Positions 35,346 to 47,770 of a DNA stretch of 64,000 nucleotides are shown piece after piece (the first letter of the stretch is position 1; each line of letters opens with the position of its first letter). Origin of the DNA: Isoetes taiwanensis (lineage: Eukaryota > Streptophyta > Lycopodiopsida > Isoetales > Isoetaceae). Position numbers and translations under genes: made by a program. Below the pieces are notes generated by a model. It saw only the letters and a program-made list of their open reading frames with translations, did not search any database and was not told where the DNA came from. The DNA lies in the NCBI GenBank assembly GCA_021234155.1, contig JAJEKV010000054.1, positions 1,587,933 through 1,651,932 on the forward strand, written 5' to 3'.

Positions 35346-36240
35346 ATATAACCTACTGCTGTATTTTATGTTCTTGGCCATGTAGGCGCCTCTTAGAGGC
35401 TGAAACACGTGTACGTCGGCTCGTCATGGAGGGCATAGCAGCCCCTGCGTGACAATGGTTTTATTATTGCCTGCTTTGTGAGGGTTAGGGGTATGACGAG
35501 TCATGCACCCTCTTCCCTCTCCCCAAACCATTCTTCCTCCTGTTTCCTCTGATCTCTCTTCCTCTATTTCCTTAGAGGCAGCACAGGTCAGGCGTCGATC
35601 GAGCCAGGCGATTCCGAGCCATCTTGTAGCCTGACTTGGTCGTGGTCAGGTGCTTCAGTATCCGAAGTTCTCAGCGTTCAAATTTCAATTTTGGTAGGCG
35701 TTACGCACAGGAAGAAGTGGGGCCCTTTTTTGGTGCTTTCACTTTTCCCAGGTTTGAAGTCTTTTAGTGCTTTTCTTATATTACATTGTTAGAGGCTCTT
35801 ATTAATCCACGATACAATTTCTGACAGAGCAAATCCTTATTTAAGCATCATGACTATACCCACATGGGCGAACTCGACCTCCCCTCCTCATCCAACAAAT
35901 CTTTCGGGTATGTTTTTGTAATATCATGCTTTTAATCTCATTTTAACATCTTATTCTCCACTTTTCATCTTTGTTCTCACTTTGTTCTCTGTTTCTCGTC
36001 TTAATAATCTTTATTTATTTTTGTTTTGTTATCTTTGGGGTTAGTTGAATATTTTTAATTAGAATAGTGGATTATAATGGCAAACAGCAAGGATAGAAAT
36101 CCTTCGAGGAGGGCCGGGTGTTAGGAAGTAAGATGTGCAGACATTAAAATAACGAGATGTCTTTGTCGGCGGGCAGAATAAAGGGTGCTTCACGGAATCT
36201 CCATCCAGTAAATCCTGGGGTGGCGAGTTGAAATGTCGCT
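35346..36240. other. Intergenic sequence, nothing recognisable
   Basis: Mixed composition with a T-rich tract at 35.9-36.06 kb. No gene, terminal repeat or array seen. Confidence 0.4.
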
Positions 36241-36281
36241 GGCTTGTAACAATCAGTACGGGCCTTCTTTTCATTTCATGA

Positions 36282-37505
36282 TCGAGAACTTCTCGACTTC
36301 GCGTGAGAAGAGAAGTCTGGACTGGCCAACGGAATTGAGATTCGACTCGCGTTGGATACCTGACTACCCAATGTCTTCACATTCTTTTAGAACCTATTGC
36401 GGCCTTCTCGACTCGTGAGTCGAGAATGTGATACCACATAATGGCTCTTTAATATGCGTTAGCGGTGCCTCCACCGATCGAGCCACTCTCCTTGAACCAT
36501 GCTCCTTGAATGTTGCGGGGGGCGCTCGGGGCTGGGTGGAGGGCTCCAGCGACAACAGGTCTTTGGCGCTTTCTCGACTGAGTCGAGAAAGCATGACTCA
36601 GGCTGCACTCTCTAGGCGGCACAGTGATCTCAACCACTCTCCTTCTATCTTCCCTCGGACATTGCGAAGGGAAGTGGTTTGTTGTCTGCGGAGAATATCT
36701 CTAACAACCAATTCTCACAATGTGTGGTGGCTCTGATAAAGGCCCGAGTCTCGCCGAACCTTCTTCCATTAGTGTTAGAGGGGATGGGCTCGGTCAGGTG
36801 GAAACCTCGACAACAACCGCGAGTTGCTGGCTGCTTTACCTAGGCCGTGGTCGAGAAAAGCGCCGACTCTAGTGCACTCTAGAGCTGGCTGGGTGGTCTT
36901 AACGCTCGCCTTCTATCTTCCTCAGGACATTGCGAAGGAAGTGTTTTGTTGTCTGCGGTAATCACCAGCAACCCAATTCTCATGTGTAGTGTGATGGCCT
37001 CTACAGTAAAGACCGTCTCCTTGAACCTTCTTCGTCGAGATATTGCGAGGGGATGGAGCTCTGATTGGGTGAAACCTCTACAACTCCCACGAAACCGAGG
37101 CTTCTTGTATGCATTCTCGGCTCGCCCGAGTCGGGAATGCCTTACCAACAAGGCACTCCATGTGTGTTTCTTGGGAGTTCGGATGGCCAGGCTTGCGGGT
37201 GGGGAAGCTCATGGAAACAGGAAACCAAACGTCTCGACTACTTGGTCGAGAATCATATGACCAATTCTCCACATGTGGGCGCGTTGGCTGTTGGTCGGAG
37301 TGCTCTCCTTGAACTATCTTCGTCGAATATTGCGAAGGGGAGGAGGCCGGTTGAGTGAAACCTCTGTTTCAACCACAGAAACCAGGAGGAAAGCCAAGGC
37401 ACATTCTCTCTAAATCTTGCACTTTCCTATTCTCTGTAGTCCCAAGTGCCTCTAGCTGTCAGGCCTCCTGAACCATCTTCCTGGTATTGCGAGAGGTGGT
37501 TCGGC
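36282..37505 (+). repeat. Degenerate ~270-bp tandem array with palindromes
   Basis: A module CTCCTTGAACCATCTTCGTC...ATTGCGAAGGGGA...GAAACCTCTACAAC recurs with 'gaac' at 36494, 36756, 37023 and 37311, so the spacings are 262, 267 and 288 bp; a further partial copy sits at 37470. A second module, TTCTATCTTCC...GGACATTGCGAAGG...TTTGTTGTCTGCGG, occurs at ~36643 and ~36911 (268 bp apart), and CCAATTCTCACA-type words precede the main module. Palindromes sit at roughly one per unit: 36405-36426 (arms TTCTCGACTC), 36568-36592 (arms of 12 bp, one-base centre), 37111-37140 (imperfect) and 37232-37251. GC content is higher than in the neighbours. No protein is encoded consistently. Confidence 0.75.
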
Positions 37506-40500
37506 GGACTAACTTTCTAAGAGGTCATTTGAGCGCATCTCTGGGCCATTACTAGCCCTGATCTATACGACATTTAAATCGCTTGGGTCCATGGCACCTA
37601 AGCAGGCTGACTCTTTACCCAGAATCCAGTATTTCCTTGCCGAGCATCTCAACCTAGAGTAAATCATCTCTCGAAGCTGAAAAATGCCCAGACGAGAAAC
37701 TAACGTCCCGAGCTTATCAGTGAGTTCCATTATTTTAAACACACTCTGGCATGTTCTACAAGCTAAATAACATAGGCATCTCTGAAACTCACCTCTTCAC
37801 CTTGATGATTCCTTGGGCCCTTTGTATCAGGATAGAAACCTCACCCAGTCTTTGCTTCTACAGCCGGTCTCTTCAAGAGTGTATTCGCATCTAATACTCG
37901 TATCAACTGCGGATTCTAAATATCCCTTTTCATAGATGCAATTCTCTAAGCTTCCTACGCAGCTTAGTATGTGAATTCGAAATCAATACCTTTGCAATAG
38001 AATGATGGAAAAACACACCTGCAATGCGACTACACATTATTGGTATTAGGAAGTCGCTAACGTTCGATGATCCTCATTACCGAGTTCCCCAATCTGCGGG
38101 GAAGATAAACTACATCCACTCATAGTCCCTTGATGTCTTGGGTCAATTTCGAAATAGTGTTTAGAGACTAAAACCCGACGTCAATACCCTTAGCCTGCTT
38201 TTCATAAATGATTGCATGTCCTTAAATTCAAGCTAAGAATTACGCCCGATCTTTTTACATGCAGGTCCTGAAACTCACAGCGGAGAAACTTAATTCTGAG
38301 TAAAGTAGAGATGAGGGCATCTGAGACGTGACTCCGTCCAAGCGGAGGATGCTTACCTTGTGGCGTAAGAAGAAAGACAGCTTTGGTGAGCTCACGAGGT
38401 TTCTTGATCCATCCTTTCTTCTTGACATTCTGGATATGGTGATCCATTCTGTCATCGAGGGTAGAGAAACTGACGTGATTCTTGGTGTTATGTCGAGGAG
38501 TATGAAACAGTGGAAGGAAAGATCTGTTTCTACACCAAAGGGACAAGAGCTCGGAGACAAGTACGAAATGGTCAGTCATGAGTTGAAGCATTTAACACAC
38601 ACTACATGTCGAGGTGCGGAAGGTAAGTTCTCCTTTCAAGTGGCGGTTCAGTCATTCTCTCTTGCCCATTTTAATGGCACTAAGTGAACCCGGTGTGGAG
38701 GATGGGGCTGAACTGCATCAGGAGCAGGCCATGAGATTTTAGGTGGGGAAAAAGCATTTCAATAAGAACTATCCATGTGACTCTGGCATACTCTAGGTGG
38801 GAATGGGGGTTATGGTTCATACACAAAGTCCACCAAAACCACAGGAGTAGGGATAGTAGCTGCAGGAGTCGGATAGCTGAGAGACGAAGATATGAGTCGA
38901 GCTCTCCCAAACTCGTCGGATGATGGATCGAGTTTCCACGAGAGAGGGGCCTGAGAAAAATGGGCGTCCTAGCTCAGTGTGTCCGTTAGAATATCACACA
39001 AAATTTCTTTGGTTTGGGAATCGTCTTGTTCAACCTGAGAATTTAATCCATTTTATCTTGAAACAGATGGTGAAACTCTGTTGGATCCAATGCTGGATGT
39101 CAGCTGCCCTGGCGATCAATGATTGATTGATTTGGAAGTCGAGGAAGATCTGGAAGAAGTACGGATTACGGGTTGTAGGCGGTCAGCATTGGTGGGCGTC
39201 AGTGTGTGCGGGCGGAAGGTGCGCGGATCAGGATGAATATGCCAGTGGAGTTCTTTGGTGAACCCAATGACATGATATTGCTGCCAGAACTTCATGATGA
39301 GTGCAGGCTGGTAGTCGTATCTCCAGATCTTTCCATTCATTCGCGGTGAAATATAAATCTAACATTTGGAGTTATCTGGGTTTCTAGGCCTTTCATGATT
39401 AGAAACCAGTGGCTGGAAAATCGAGGATGTGGAGCTTTTCTGAAACTTCATGATCGAGAAAGGCCGAGATAAAGAAGGTGGACATTCAGTGGGACTTTTC
39501 TGACTCGCGGTCGAAAACCCTCATTTGTCGCTGGGTTTCTCGACTCGCGGTGAAAATCAAAGGATGCGGGCTTCATGAAAAGCCAGTAAAGAAAATTAGA
39601 CTGGGGACTTTCTAGGCTGCGCGGTCGAAGGGCAAGACTACTATTCTTGTTGTTAGGGTGGTATGCTGTAGATGGTATATCGGATCTTTGGTGGTGGGCA
39701 GTGGTTGTCTCAGTACGTCCACAAAAGCGAACTCTCGGATGATGAAACTGTCTGGGATATATTACCTGCTTTGGAGGAGACTGAGGAAGATAGCCGAGGG
39801 AGAGAGAGGAAGAAGAGAGAGACACCCAAGGAGGCGGTCTCGGACCAATGAGGCCTCATTCATGAGGCGGTGCAGGAGAATGGGAGGTGGCGCCTGGGCT
39901 CAATGGATGAGGGTGGTGAAGGACAGCAATGGAGGTGGGCCGGACCCCAGGTTGTTTGACAAACAGTTCATGAAGGGGATCGGGGCTCAGGCAGCAGCTT
40001 GACCTACAAGGCAAAATCTTGGAGGGAATTAATCCTGAGGAAGACCCGAGTTCCTAAATTGCGGGACGCAAAGTTATACCCGCGATTCAGCGTCGCGTTA
40101 GAAGAGGCATCACGGGTTACATGGCGTTGCATCTAATGAATACCATGATTTTGATTATTACAAGGAAGGCTGCCCTTGATGAGAGACATGAAGAATTGAA
40201 CCGTCCCATATCAGCCTACATCAACACCAAGGCAATAACGGTCGAGGCCGCTGCTTTCACACAGGCGATGCTGGCCGTTAGGAAGCTTGGATTGAGGTGT
40301 GGTCCCATTTAAAGTAGATAGCTCCCCCATTTAGTTCTTTTACAGGACCTAGAGGTTTGGTGCACTGGACCCGTGTACTCTTGCCATCATCATGATCGAC
40401 CCTTTTTGTGACTGACATAGGTGGTACAAGGCGATGTCTGGACGCGTGACTGGATACTTCCGGTTTCCTTGTCTTTTTGCATGGGGCAATCAAACAGCTG

Positions 40501-42330
40501 TCTCCCAATGAGCCGGTGATATTAACCACCAACGGATGCACTCCATGCTCCCAGACTTGATCAATTTACAGGACAGCTACTTAGAAACTCAAACTTGCCA
40601 ACATAGTTTTGGTTTTGATTTCAAGATCGTGATCGACACGGATGAAGTGGTGGTCTAGGCGTAAATTATCTCGACAAGTTCATGATCTCTCAAAATGATG
40701 GAACCACAGGAGGGGTGGGTTTATGGAGGATGTTCCATGCGATGGACAAAGTCGACCAAAGATGATGCGACCCGGTCCTCATAGAATTCCTATCCGGCCA
40801 AGAGTTATCAAGTACTTCATAACCCGACGGTCGAGGAGATCAGTGTCGGTGGGTATGAATGGCACATTCTCTCGGGGCTATCTTTGTATGGAATAGAGCT
40901 ATATCGGTAGTTGAAATAAGGACATGGATTGAAACCATTCGGTCCTTCTGGATCTGCTGGGCATTTCCAAGGGAGGAAGACAAATCGACGGTAAAGGCGG
41001 CGAGGACGAGGGAGACAAACTGGCCGGAAGGGATGTCGAAGGTTTGGACAGTCTTGAAAACATTCGTGAAAACACGGAATTGAGGTGGTTGCTCTGGTGT
41101 TTACCGACCCTGCTTGAGTCGAAAAACTACATTCAATACCTTTTTCTTTCATTCTAGGCTTCGCGGTCGAGAAAACTCGTTCCTTCGTGGATGTAACTCA
41201 TTTCGAGAATTCGGGTCAACGACTCGGATCCCATTGTCATTTGGCAGCGGTTCACGTCGGGGATAATGAGAATGAAAATCGAGCAAGACAACACTCACGG
41301 CCCGAGAAAAGACACAGAAGATAATGATCCGCATTTGGATCCAGGTGGGCAGTTGAATGACTCAATTGGATCTAGCTGGTCTACCAAGCTTGTAATATTT
41401 GGCGTCAATGGGTATTAGCTCTGGGTACCCGTAAAGGCGTCCACGAGATCACTGAGACCCAATGAAAGCGAGCATAAAATATGGTGTATCAGAGCTAAGG
41501 CTAAGGAAATTGTGTTGATGCACATGCGGGGATTGAAGTGGGCATATGATGTATGGCAAAGAAAAATATTCCAATGTTCTTGAGTGTCTCGGCATTTCAG
41601 TTTGAGGTTTCAAGTTCGTTTAGGGAAAGCGAAGGGTCGGTATGTGAGAGGACCTCGATCCGGCCATCACAAAGGGAAATATAATGGTAAGGCAGGGGTT
41701 TGAGCAATTCGGGACTATGGCAAACACAACACGCTCCTGCTTGCGCCAAAATACAACATTGCTACAGCATGAGCAGAAGAATATGAAGACGGATGGAGGT
41801 GGTTGTCCTTCCGGACTGCAATATCTTGGCCGGAATCCTCTTTGCCATTCTTGTCGTAGGTGTGCTTCCCAGAACTATATCAAAACCTCACGGGCCGATC
41901 AGGCAAGCCGTCGCGTATAGACGACAAATACTTTGGTAGACAAGAAAGAGTGACTGCTGGGTGGTCAGTGTGTAGAATATTGTAATCGAGCGTGAACACA
42001 TGTATTGACCATTTTGTAATGAATATACTTGTATGAGTTTTCGATGCTGCAAATGCAGTCGAAGGCATCCTCTCTGTTGATGAAAACCATTTGTATGTTT
42101 GATTGTGTCCTTTGGATGCGGCCACAATCTATTATGATAATCTTGTACATTGGGTTTCTGGGCCTTTCTCTCGACCATGAGTGAAGCATCTTCTTCGTTG
42201 GCGAAAGCATTGTATGCTTGATGTGTGATTGGATACAACATAGGCTAATGAGTATGGTTGTACTTTGACTTTACGGGCCTTTCTCGACTCGCGAGTGAAA
42301 CCTCCTCATCAGTTTGACTAATGGCCAGTA
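37506..42330. other. Unassigned region with dispersed palindromic words
   Basis: No recognised gene. Plus-strand frames of 119 codons (38328-38687), 114 codons (39658-40002, Arg-rich tail) and 63 codons (40121-40312) read as protein-like but match no family known to me; stretches such as TVWDILPALEETEEDS (~39.75 kb) and KTRVPKLRDAKLYPRF (~40.04-40.09 kb) lie on the same strand in different frames, as expected for a decayed coding element. Copies of the TTTCTCGACTCGCGGTCGA word occur at ~39.49-39.52, 39.53-39.56, 39.61-39.63, 41.15-41.18 and 42.28-42.30 kb. It may be an old retroelement. Confidence 0.35.
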
Positions 42331-42875
42331 ATTGTTAATCATGCTCTCCTTGCTCAGTGGTTGAGCCTGGTCAGGACCTGACAGGATCGCTCGAGGCATC
42401 AGGAGACCGCTTGACCCCGGGATCGCTCAAGGCGGAAATCTGGATGCAGCACGGATCCCAATCCGCTTCGCTCCTGCTGGCCTTTGCGGGACGGTTGCTC
42501 GCCCGAATTGGGAAGTTTTGCTCGCCTACACCACAGGGATAAAACGGTGAAGAACAAAGAGACGGTCAGCAACAAAGCATCTTGCAAGCATTGCATAGCA
42601 ACATCACGGAGGGTGGGGAAGGGAGCATAATGCGATGAAAATTGCGGGAGCGAGTGGAAGTCGGGTGGGCGGCGGTAGCTCAGAGGCACCTCCACGTGAG
42701 GCATTCCGCTCTGGGTTGCCCCCAAAGACTGGGCGCCAGAAGCGCCACAAGTTAATCCCACAAGGTTGGACCACCTACGAGATGATGTAAGCTGTGTTAA
42801 TGACCAAGACCACCATAGTCTCTGCGTCCAGATGTAAATACATTGTATCCTATTCAATTTATTAATAAAAATTCT
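42331..42875. other. GC-richer island ending in an AT tail
   Basis: A 152-codon minus frame (42399-42857) and a 61-codon plus frame overlap here; neither is recognised. On the plus strand the sequence ends with catccagatgtaaatacatt-type text and ttattaataaaaattc, which looks like the 3' end of a transcript or retroelement. Sharp composition change against both flanks. Confidence 0.3.
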
Positions 42876-45800
42876 TTTTCAACTACATCTTTGGTTTAAA
42901 ACTTTAATGAATTTTGCTGTTTGATTTAAAACATTTGTTCTAGGCTCATGACCTAGGAAGGCTTTGAACCAAGCTTCGGTTCCAGTTTATTCAAAAATTA
43001 AATTTGGACCAGTTTTGGATTGGGGTGCTACTTTTATATAGCAAATTATTAGGGTTTGAAAAAATGAGAATAGATAAGTCCCTTTGTTAAATACGACATA
43101 GGCCATTGTAGAGCGGAATAAAGAGAATGATTTTAACATGAGAGAGAACATGCAGTAGAGAATTCGTTAGTGCAAGCAAACTTCTCTAAATCTTCGAGGC
43201 ATAAAAGCCCATTTGGAGTTAACTGAAAACTGCTAAAGGATTGCATTTAGAAATTGTACAGCGAATTTATTTTTGATCAACAAAACACACACTGGTTCAA
43301 AACAGCAGCAAAAAGCATACATAATTGTATTTTGCCATGCGTACATTGCCATCAACATAACTGAATGCCTAAACAATCTCTATAAAAGCAAAAAGAATAG
43401 AAGGTGACCTTAGAGTAGAATTTGGAAATACTAAAATGGTGGATACAAAAGTGTTCAAAAAGAAAATTTCAGGTTAGGCGACAAAATCAATGGATCAGCA
43501 TGCCTTTTAGGTACTTCAAGAAACCGAGCGGGTTCAAGGCACGTATTCTGCCAAATGGTTCTATTACCCAATAGCAATGGTGAGGCCAAAGGAAGTGTCA
43601 ATATAAAAACCATTAAAGAAGGCAGCTCAATGTCATTGCAAAGCAGAAGCTTACTCTGAGCCATGTCAGATCGAGGGAACATAAATTTCTTCTCTTACAA
43701 TACTTTCTCTTCAATATTTAGATGTGCTGCAACTTCTAGAATATTTAGATGTGTAATCACACGTTATTACCTTTGTTGCACATACTAGATGCGCCTTACA
43801 GAAAACTGATAAAAGTGAATCTCAGAGCAGGACACAGGTTACCTTGTACAGATACAAGTAGGACGGATGTACTCCTCCATAGATAGAATGAGCAATAAAA
43901 AATATAAAGTAAAACAAAAAGGAAATGAATTGTCGAAAATCGAAGACATGTACTAAAATATCTTGAGCTTTGGCTTGCCCTGTTTCGAGGCGGGAAAGAC
44001 ACTTAGAAGCGGGGAGTAAATGTCAAATAAAAAGCGGACATCATTGCCCTAAACATTGAAGCTAAAGTGAGGAAGATTTACAATGACTCATGAGACCTTG
44101 TAAATCACCGGATGCTGCACTTCTCAACTCATACAAAGATATAAGCCCAGCTTTCCATGTTACCGCTTGAAGTCTTAATGCAGGCCTCTGAAGCAATGGC
44201 AAGGTGTGCGGAAATCAAGTACAAATAGCTGAATGAAAATTAGATGCAATAAGGAGGAGATTCTATTGGAAAGAAAAAGGAGATTCGTGAGGGAAAACAC
44301 GATAAAAAAATGAGCGAACTCAGCACAAAATGAATGTCTTTACTCGTGAAATAGAGATCTCTGTTTCCTTTTGTGAGGAGATAGGCATTGCCATGAAAAT
44401 AAGCTACGGATTAAGTATACTCTCATATAAGGCAGAATGGAATGTAAACTGTAAGTAAGATAAAAAATGCACGGGCAAAGAAGGTCGGATCGGAGAGAAT
44501 ACAAAAGGCAAAGAGAGCGCCAAAAACCAGTACACGTCTCCCATCACCATTACTCGAGGGATTGCTCTTGCTCTAAGCTCCCTCCGATCCTCTCCCTTTT
44601 CTACAAATCCTAAGAAGGAAGGCATTAAAATGGCCAGCCATCATCAAAGATAGATCCTCCCAAAAGCAAACGTTCAAGTCCTCTCATTTAGCTATTTGGG
44701 TTGAGAGGCAAGGGAAAGACAAGCAGAAAAGATAGGTATCGTGAACCCGAGTTTTTGCTTCAAGAAAGTCACACCACGAAAGGCTGTAAGCATGAAAGAG
44801 AATGGGCGAAGTAAGTAGATAGAATTGATTTTGCAAGACCAAAAGATCAAGAACGACCCATACAATGAGCTAGTAAAACCATTATGCCTCTAAACAATTT
44901 CAAGGGAAAAAACTTTGCAGCAAAGATATACTAAATAATCAGCAATAAATAACTTTTGTGAAGAATATCGTGGTGAATGCACCAAGATGTATATAGCTAC
45001 AGCTTGAAAGAAAAAAAATTAATTGCTTTTTTTTATATTCTAATGTGGACCTTAAAATAATGCAATTTGAACCTTTTATGTGTGATATGAACCATCTATT
45101 TGTAGGGATAATATCTCAGCCGTAAATGTTCAATGAAGTAATATGCATTCTGCGGCATTTTGCAATAGGTTAATAACTTCTTGGCACGGGAAGGCAGTGA
45201 AGGTATTGGGTTCATAAGGCATGTCAGGCACCAGAAACTTTGAAGATCCAAAACGTAAAGGCAAGATTGTGTTTTTTTTGTTCTCTCAGGCTTAGACGTT
45301 TTGAATACATGAAGATTTAGGAGATGGCATAGAATCATGAAGAGAAAAATTATATGTTTTGTATGGTGGTTAAAGAAAATAAAGCGCAAAAATAATGGTG
45401 AGGATATCCTTGAAAAAAAATGAAATAGGAATGGCCCTCGTTTTAGCGACCATCTTGAGCGATTCCAGATCTTCCATATGAGATACTTCACTGTTCTTTA
45501 TCATAGAGATAGGTACTCGTGTGGCTAGCTGATCAGAGAAAACGTTGATCTATGGGAGCAATTGTTCATTCATTGTGATCTATGGAAGCAATTGATCATT
45601 CATTGATTCTTCCCTGATGACATATTTACCCCAATATTTTTAGCTAGAATAGAATAAAAATTAAAGGTGAATGTGGTAGGAACTTGGCTAGACAAATTTG
45701 TGATGGGAGGCCTCAAATTGACTGGGGTATTCCGCTCATTTTTGAAGTTAATGATTGGCCCAGCGAAAGTTCGATTAATTGTGAAATATAGCGTTGATGT

Positions 45801-47370
45801 GAAGCGGGTAGGGTATGAGGAGCGAAGGGAAAGGATCACGGCTCCACTATTTCCTTGAGAAATGGATCAAAAATCGAAAAAGAGCTGATTAAGTTCGGGT
45901 ACAAATTTCAATCGGGAAAAGTCGATTAGATCACGGCGGATAAGTAAACACTATTGCGTATTAAATAGGAGCAAATCATCGAAACAGGAGCGAAGGAAAT
46001 ATTCTCGAAATTCATAAAAAAAAGCATTTAAAATGAAATTGTAAAAGGCTTTAAAGTGTATTTTATCCCCCAAAAAAAAACCTTGAATCAACTCATTTTT
46101 GTACCGAAAATTGATTATGTCGTGATACTTTTCTAACAATTATTTTCCTGAAGTATTTTTAGAGGAACCTCTAATTTAAGAGAAATATCTCTTTTAAACA
46201 AAAAGATTAGTGAAGTCACATCAATAAAGCTCATTTAACTATTCATTGTATGTGACATTGTGAGTGTTGTAGCGATTTTGCTTCTTAAATCGGTGAAGGG
46301 CTGTAATGCAGCTGCGGTGAAAAAACACTCATTATTTTTCTCATGTTATAAAAAATCATTCTCATTTTCTTTGTAGAGGTTGCCTCCTAGCCTTGAAGGT
46401 ACATCATTACCTCGAGAACATAATCGTGTAGTTGCATTTCTCTGTATCTTAAATCTTAGGGAGGCTACTTTGCCCCTTATAAAAAAGGTAGAAATTGGAG
46501 CCACTGGGTTTGCTCCTTATCTTATCCTTCAGGTTCCTTAAATGATCTGCATAATAAATCTTTGAACTTGAACAAACTCCTCCAGCTCTAGTTTTAGGCA
46601 ACGATCTGGATATAAGCGGCAAATAATAAATAACATGGTGCACAAACTTGTGTTTCTCTACTTTGAGGTCTTGTCAATTTTCACTCTTGCATATGGCTTT
46701 TTAACCCGAACTTTTTGCTTTACCTTTTGTGTGGTGCTTTCCTCACCGGAACTTCGCCTAGTGCGCACTTTTCTTTTCTTTGGTTCCGCATGGCTGGATC
46801 TTCCAGCCCCTCTTGGGTTTCTTTTGCTTCTTTGCTCTTGATTCCCTCTGTGGACTTCCTTCTTCTTTATCCACGACTAGAACTACTAACAATGGGGCTT
46901 TATTTCTTCATCTTCCCCTCATGCTCCGGACTCCTTTGAATGGAAGAAGTCACCTCCTTGTATTTGGAACAAACTTCCCCTTTGTATAGGTAGCAGCTAG
47001 GCTTTACAATTCTTTATTCTGTAATAGATGTAGCATGAGGTTGCAGTTTGTAATTTGAAAATGGTGTGCTTTGAAGCTCTGGGATGTCTTGAGCAGCCTC
47101 CCTGCCTGTCTATTAGTAACTGAGATAGTTCCTTGATGGCACCGGGTCTTGAGCCAACATGTCTTGTGTGGCTTTTTGCTTGTGCAAGAAAGTCAAACTA
47201 CTGTATTTTCCCCCTGCTCCCCTTGTGACAAATTATTGGGTTTGAAAATTTTCATAAACTGCAGGCTCGGTGATATATAACTTCCTGGCGGATGAGGCAC
47301 ACATTTTCAGTGCTTTTGGAGTTTTCTTAAAGTGCGTCTTGCACATGGAAAAGTTTTTGTTAATAAAACA
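42876..47370. other. Intergenic sequence, nothing recognisable
   Basis: Long AT-rich tract with no open frame above 131 codons (minus 45096-45491, low-complexity and unrecognised). A near-exact 30-bp tandem duplication lies at 45546-45605 (TGATCTATGGRAGCAATTGW followed by TCATTCATTG). Overlapping hydrophobic plus frames at 46.64-46.99 kb are Leu/Phe-rich and not assignable. Confidence 0.45.
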
Positions 47371-47374
47371 GACA

Positions 47375-47770
47375 TTGAAATGTATTCTGGAATAAAAGGT
47401 ACTAAAAAGTAAGCTTAAGCTAGGCATATATACGACGATTTAAACAAAAATATGTTTGTGGCAAGTAAGCTTTTTTGTGCAAATTAAGCTCAAATAGTCA
47501 ACAAAAGAGGTACTTTTAAATTACAATTAGCCCTCTTAGCATTAAAGTCTTAAACTCGTTTGTGATCTCACAGTGTATTCCGAAAGACACATTTACTTGT
47601 TTTAAAAGGCAAAGTGTATTCCGGAATACACTCTTGATTCGGAGACCAGTGTAGAATACACTTGCACTTTAAAAAGTATATCGGAAGAGTATTGAATACA
47701 TGGCAAAGTGTGTTCAGATACTGTTGCATTTTGAAAGTTCCGGAATATACTTTTGTTGTCGAGAATAAAA
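47375..47770. repeat. Cluster of TGTATTCCGGAATACA-type palindromic repeats
   Basis: A perfect 20-bp palindrome AGTGTATTCCGGAATACACT lies at 47613-47632. Related words occur at ~47.38 kb (aatgtattctggaata), 47.57 kb (cagtgtattccgaaag), 47.65 kb (gtgtagaatacacttgcac), 47.67-47.70 kb (gtatatcggaagagtattgaat), 47.71 kb (aaagtgtgttcag) and 47.74 kb (gttccggaatatac). The spacing is irregular (~25-65 bp over most of the cluster). No gene frame is conserved across them. Confidence 0.6.

Noticed and set aside
35470-35500. gagggttaggggtatg considered as a telomere-like word
   Set aside because: Single imperfect occurrence, not repeated.
41482-41500. TGGTGTATCAGAGCTAAGG, close to a plant retrotransposon primer-binding site
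   Set aside because: It has a two-base insertion against TGGTATCAGAGC, and no LTR end or second LTR copy could be placed around it. Kept only as a hint.
42660-42740. ggcggtagctcagaggcacc considered as a tRNA gene start
   Set aside because: No anticodon arm or T arm with the right spacing follows.
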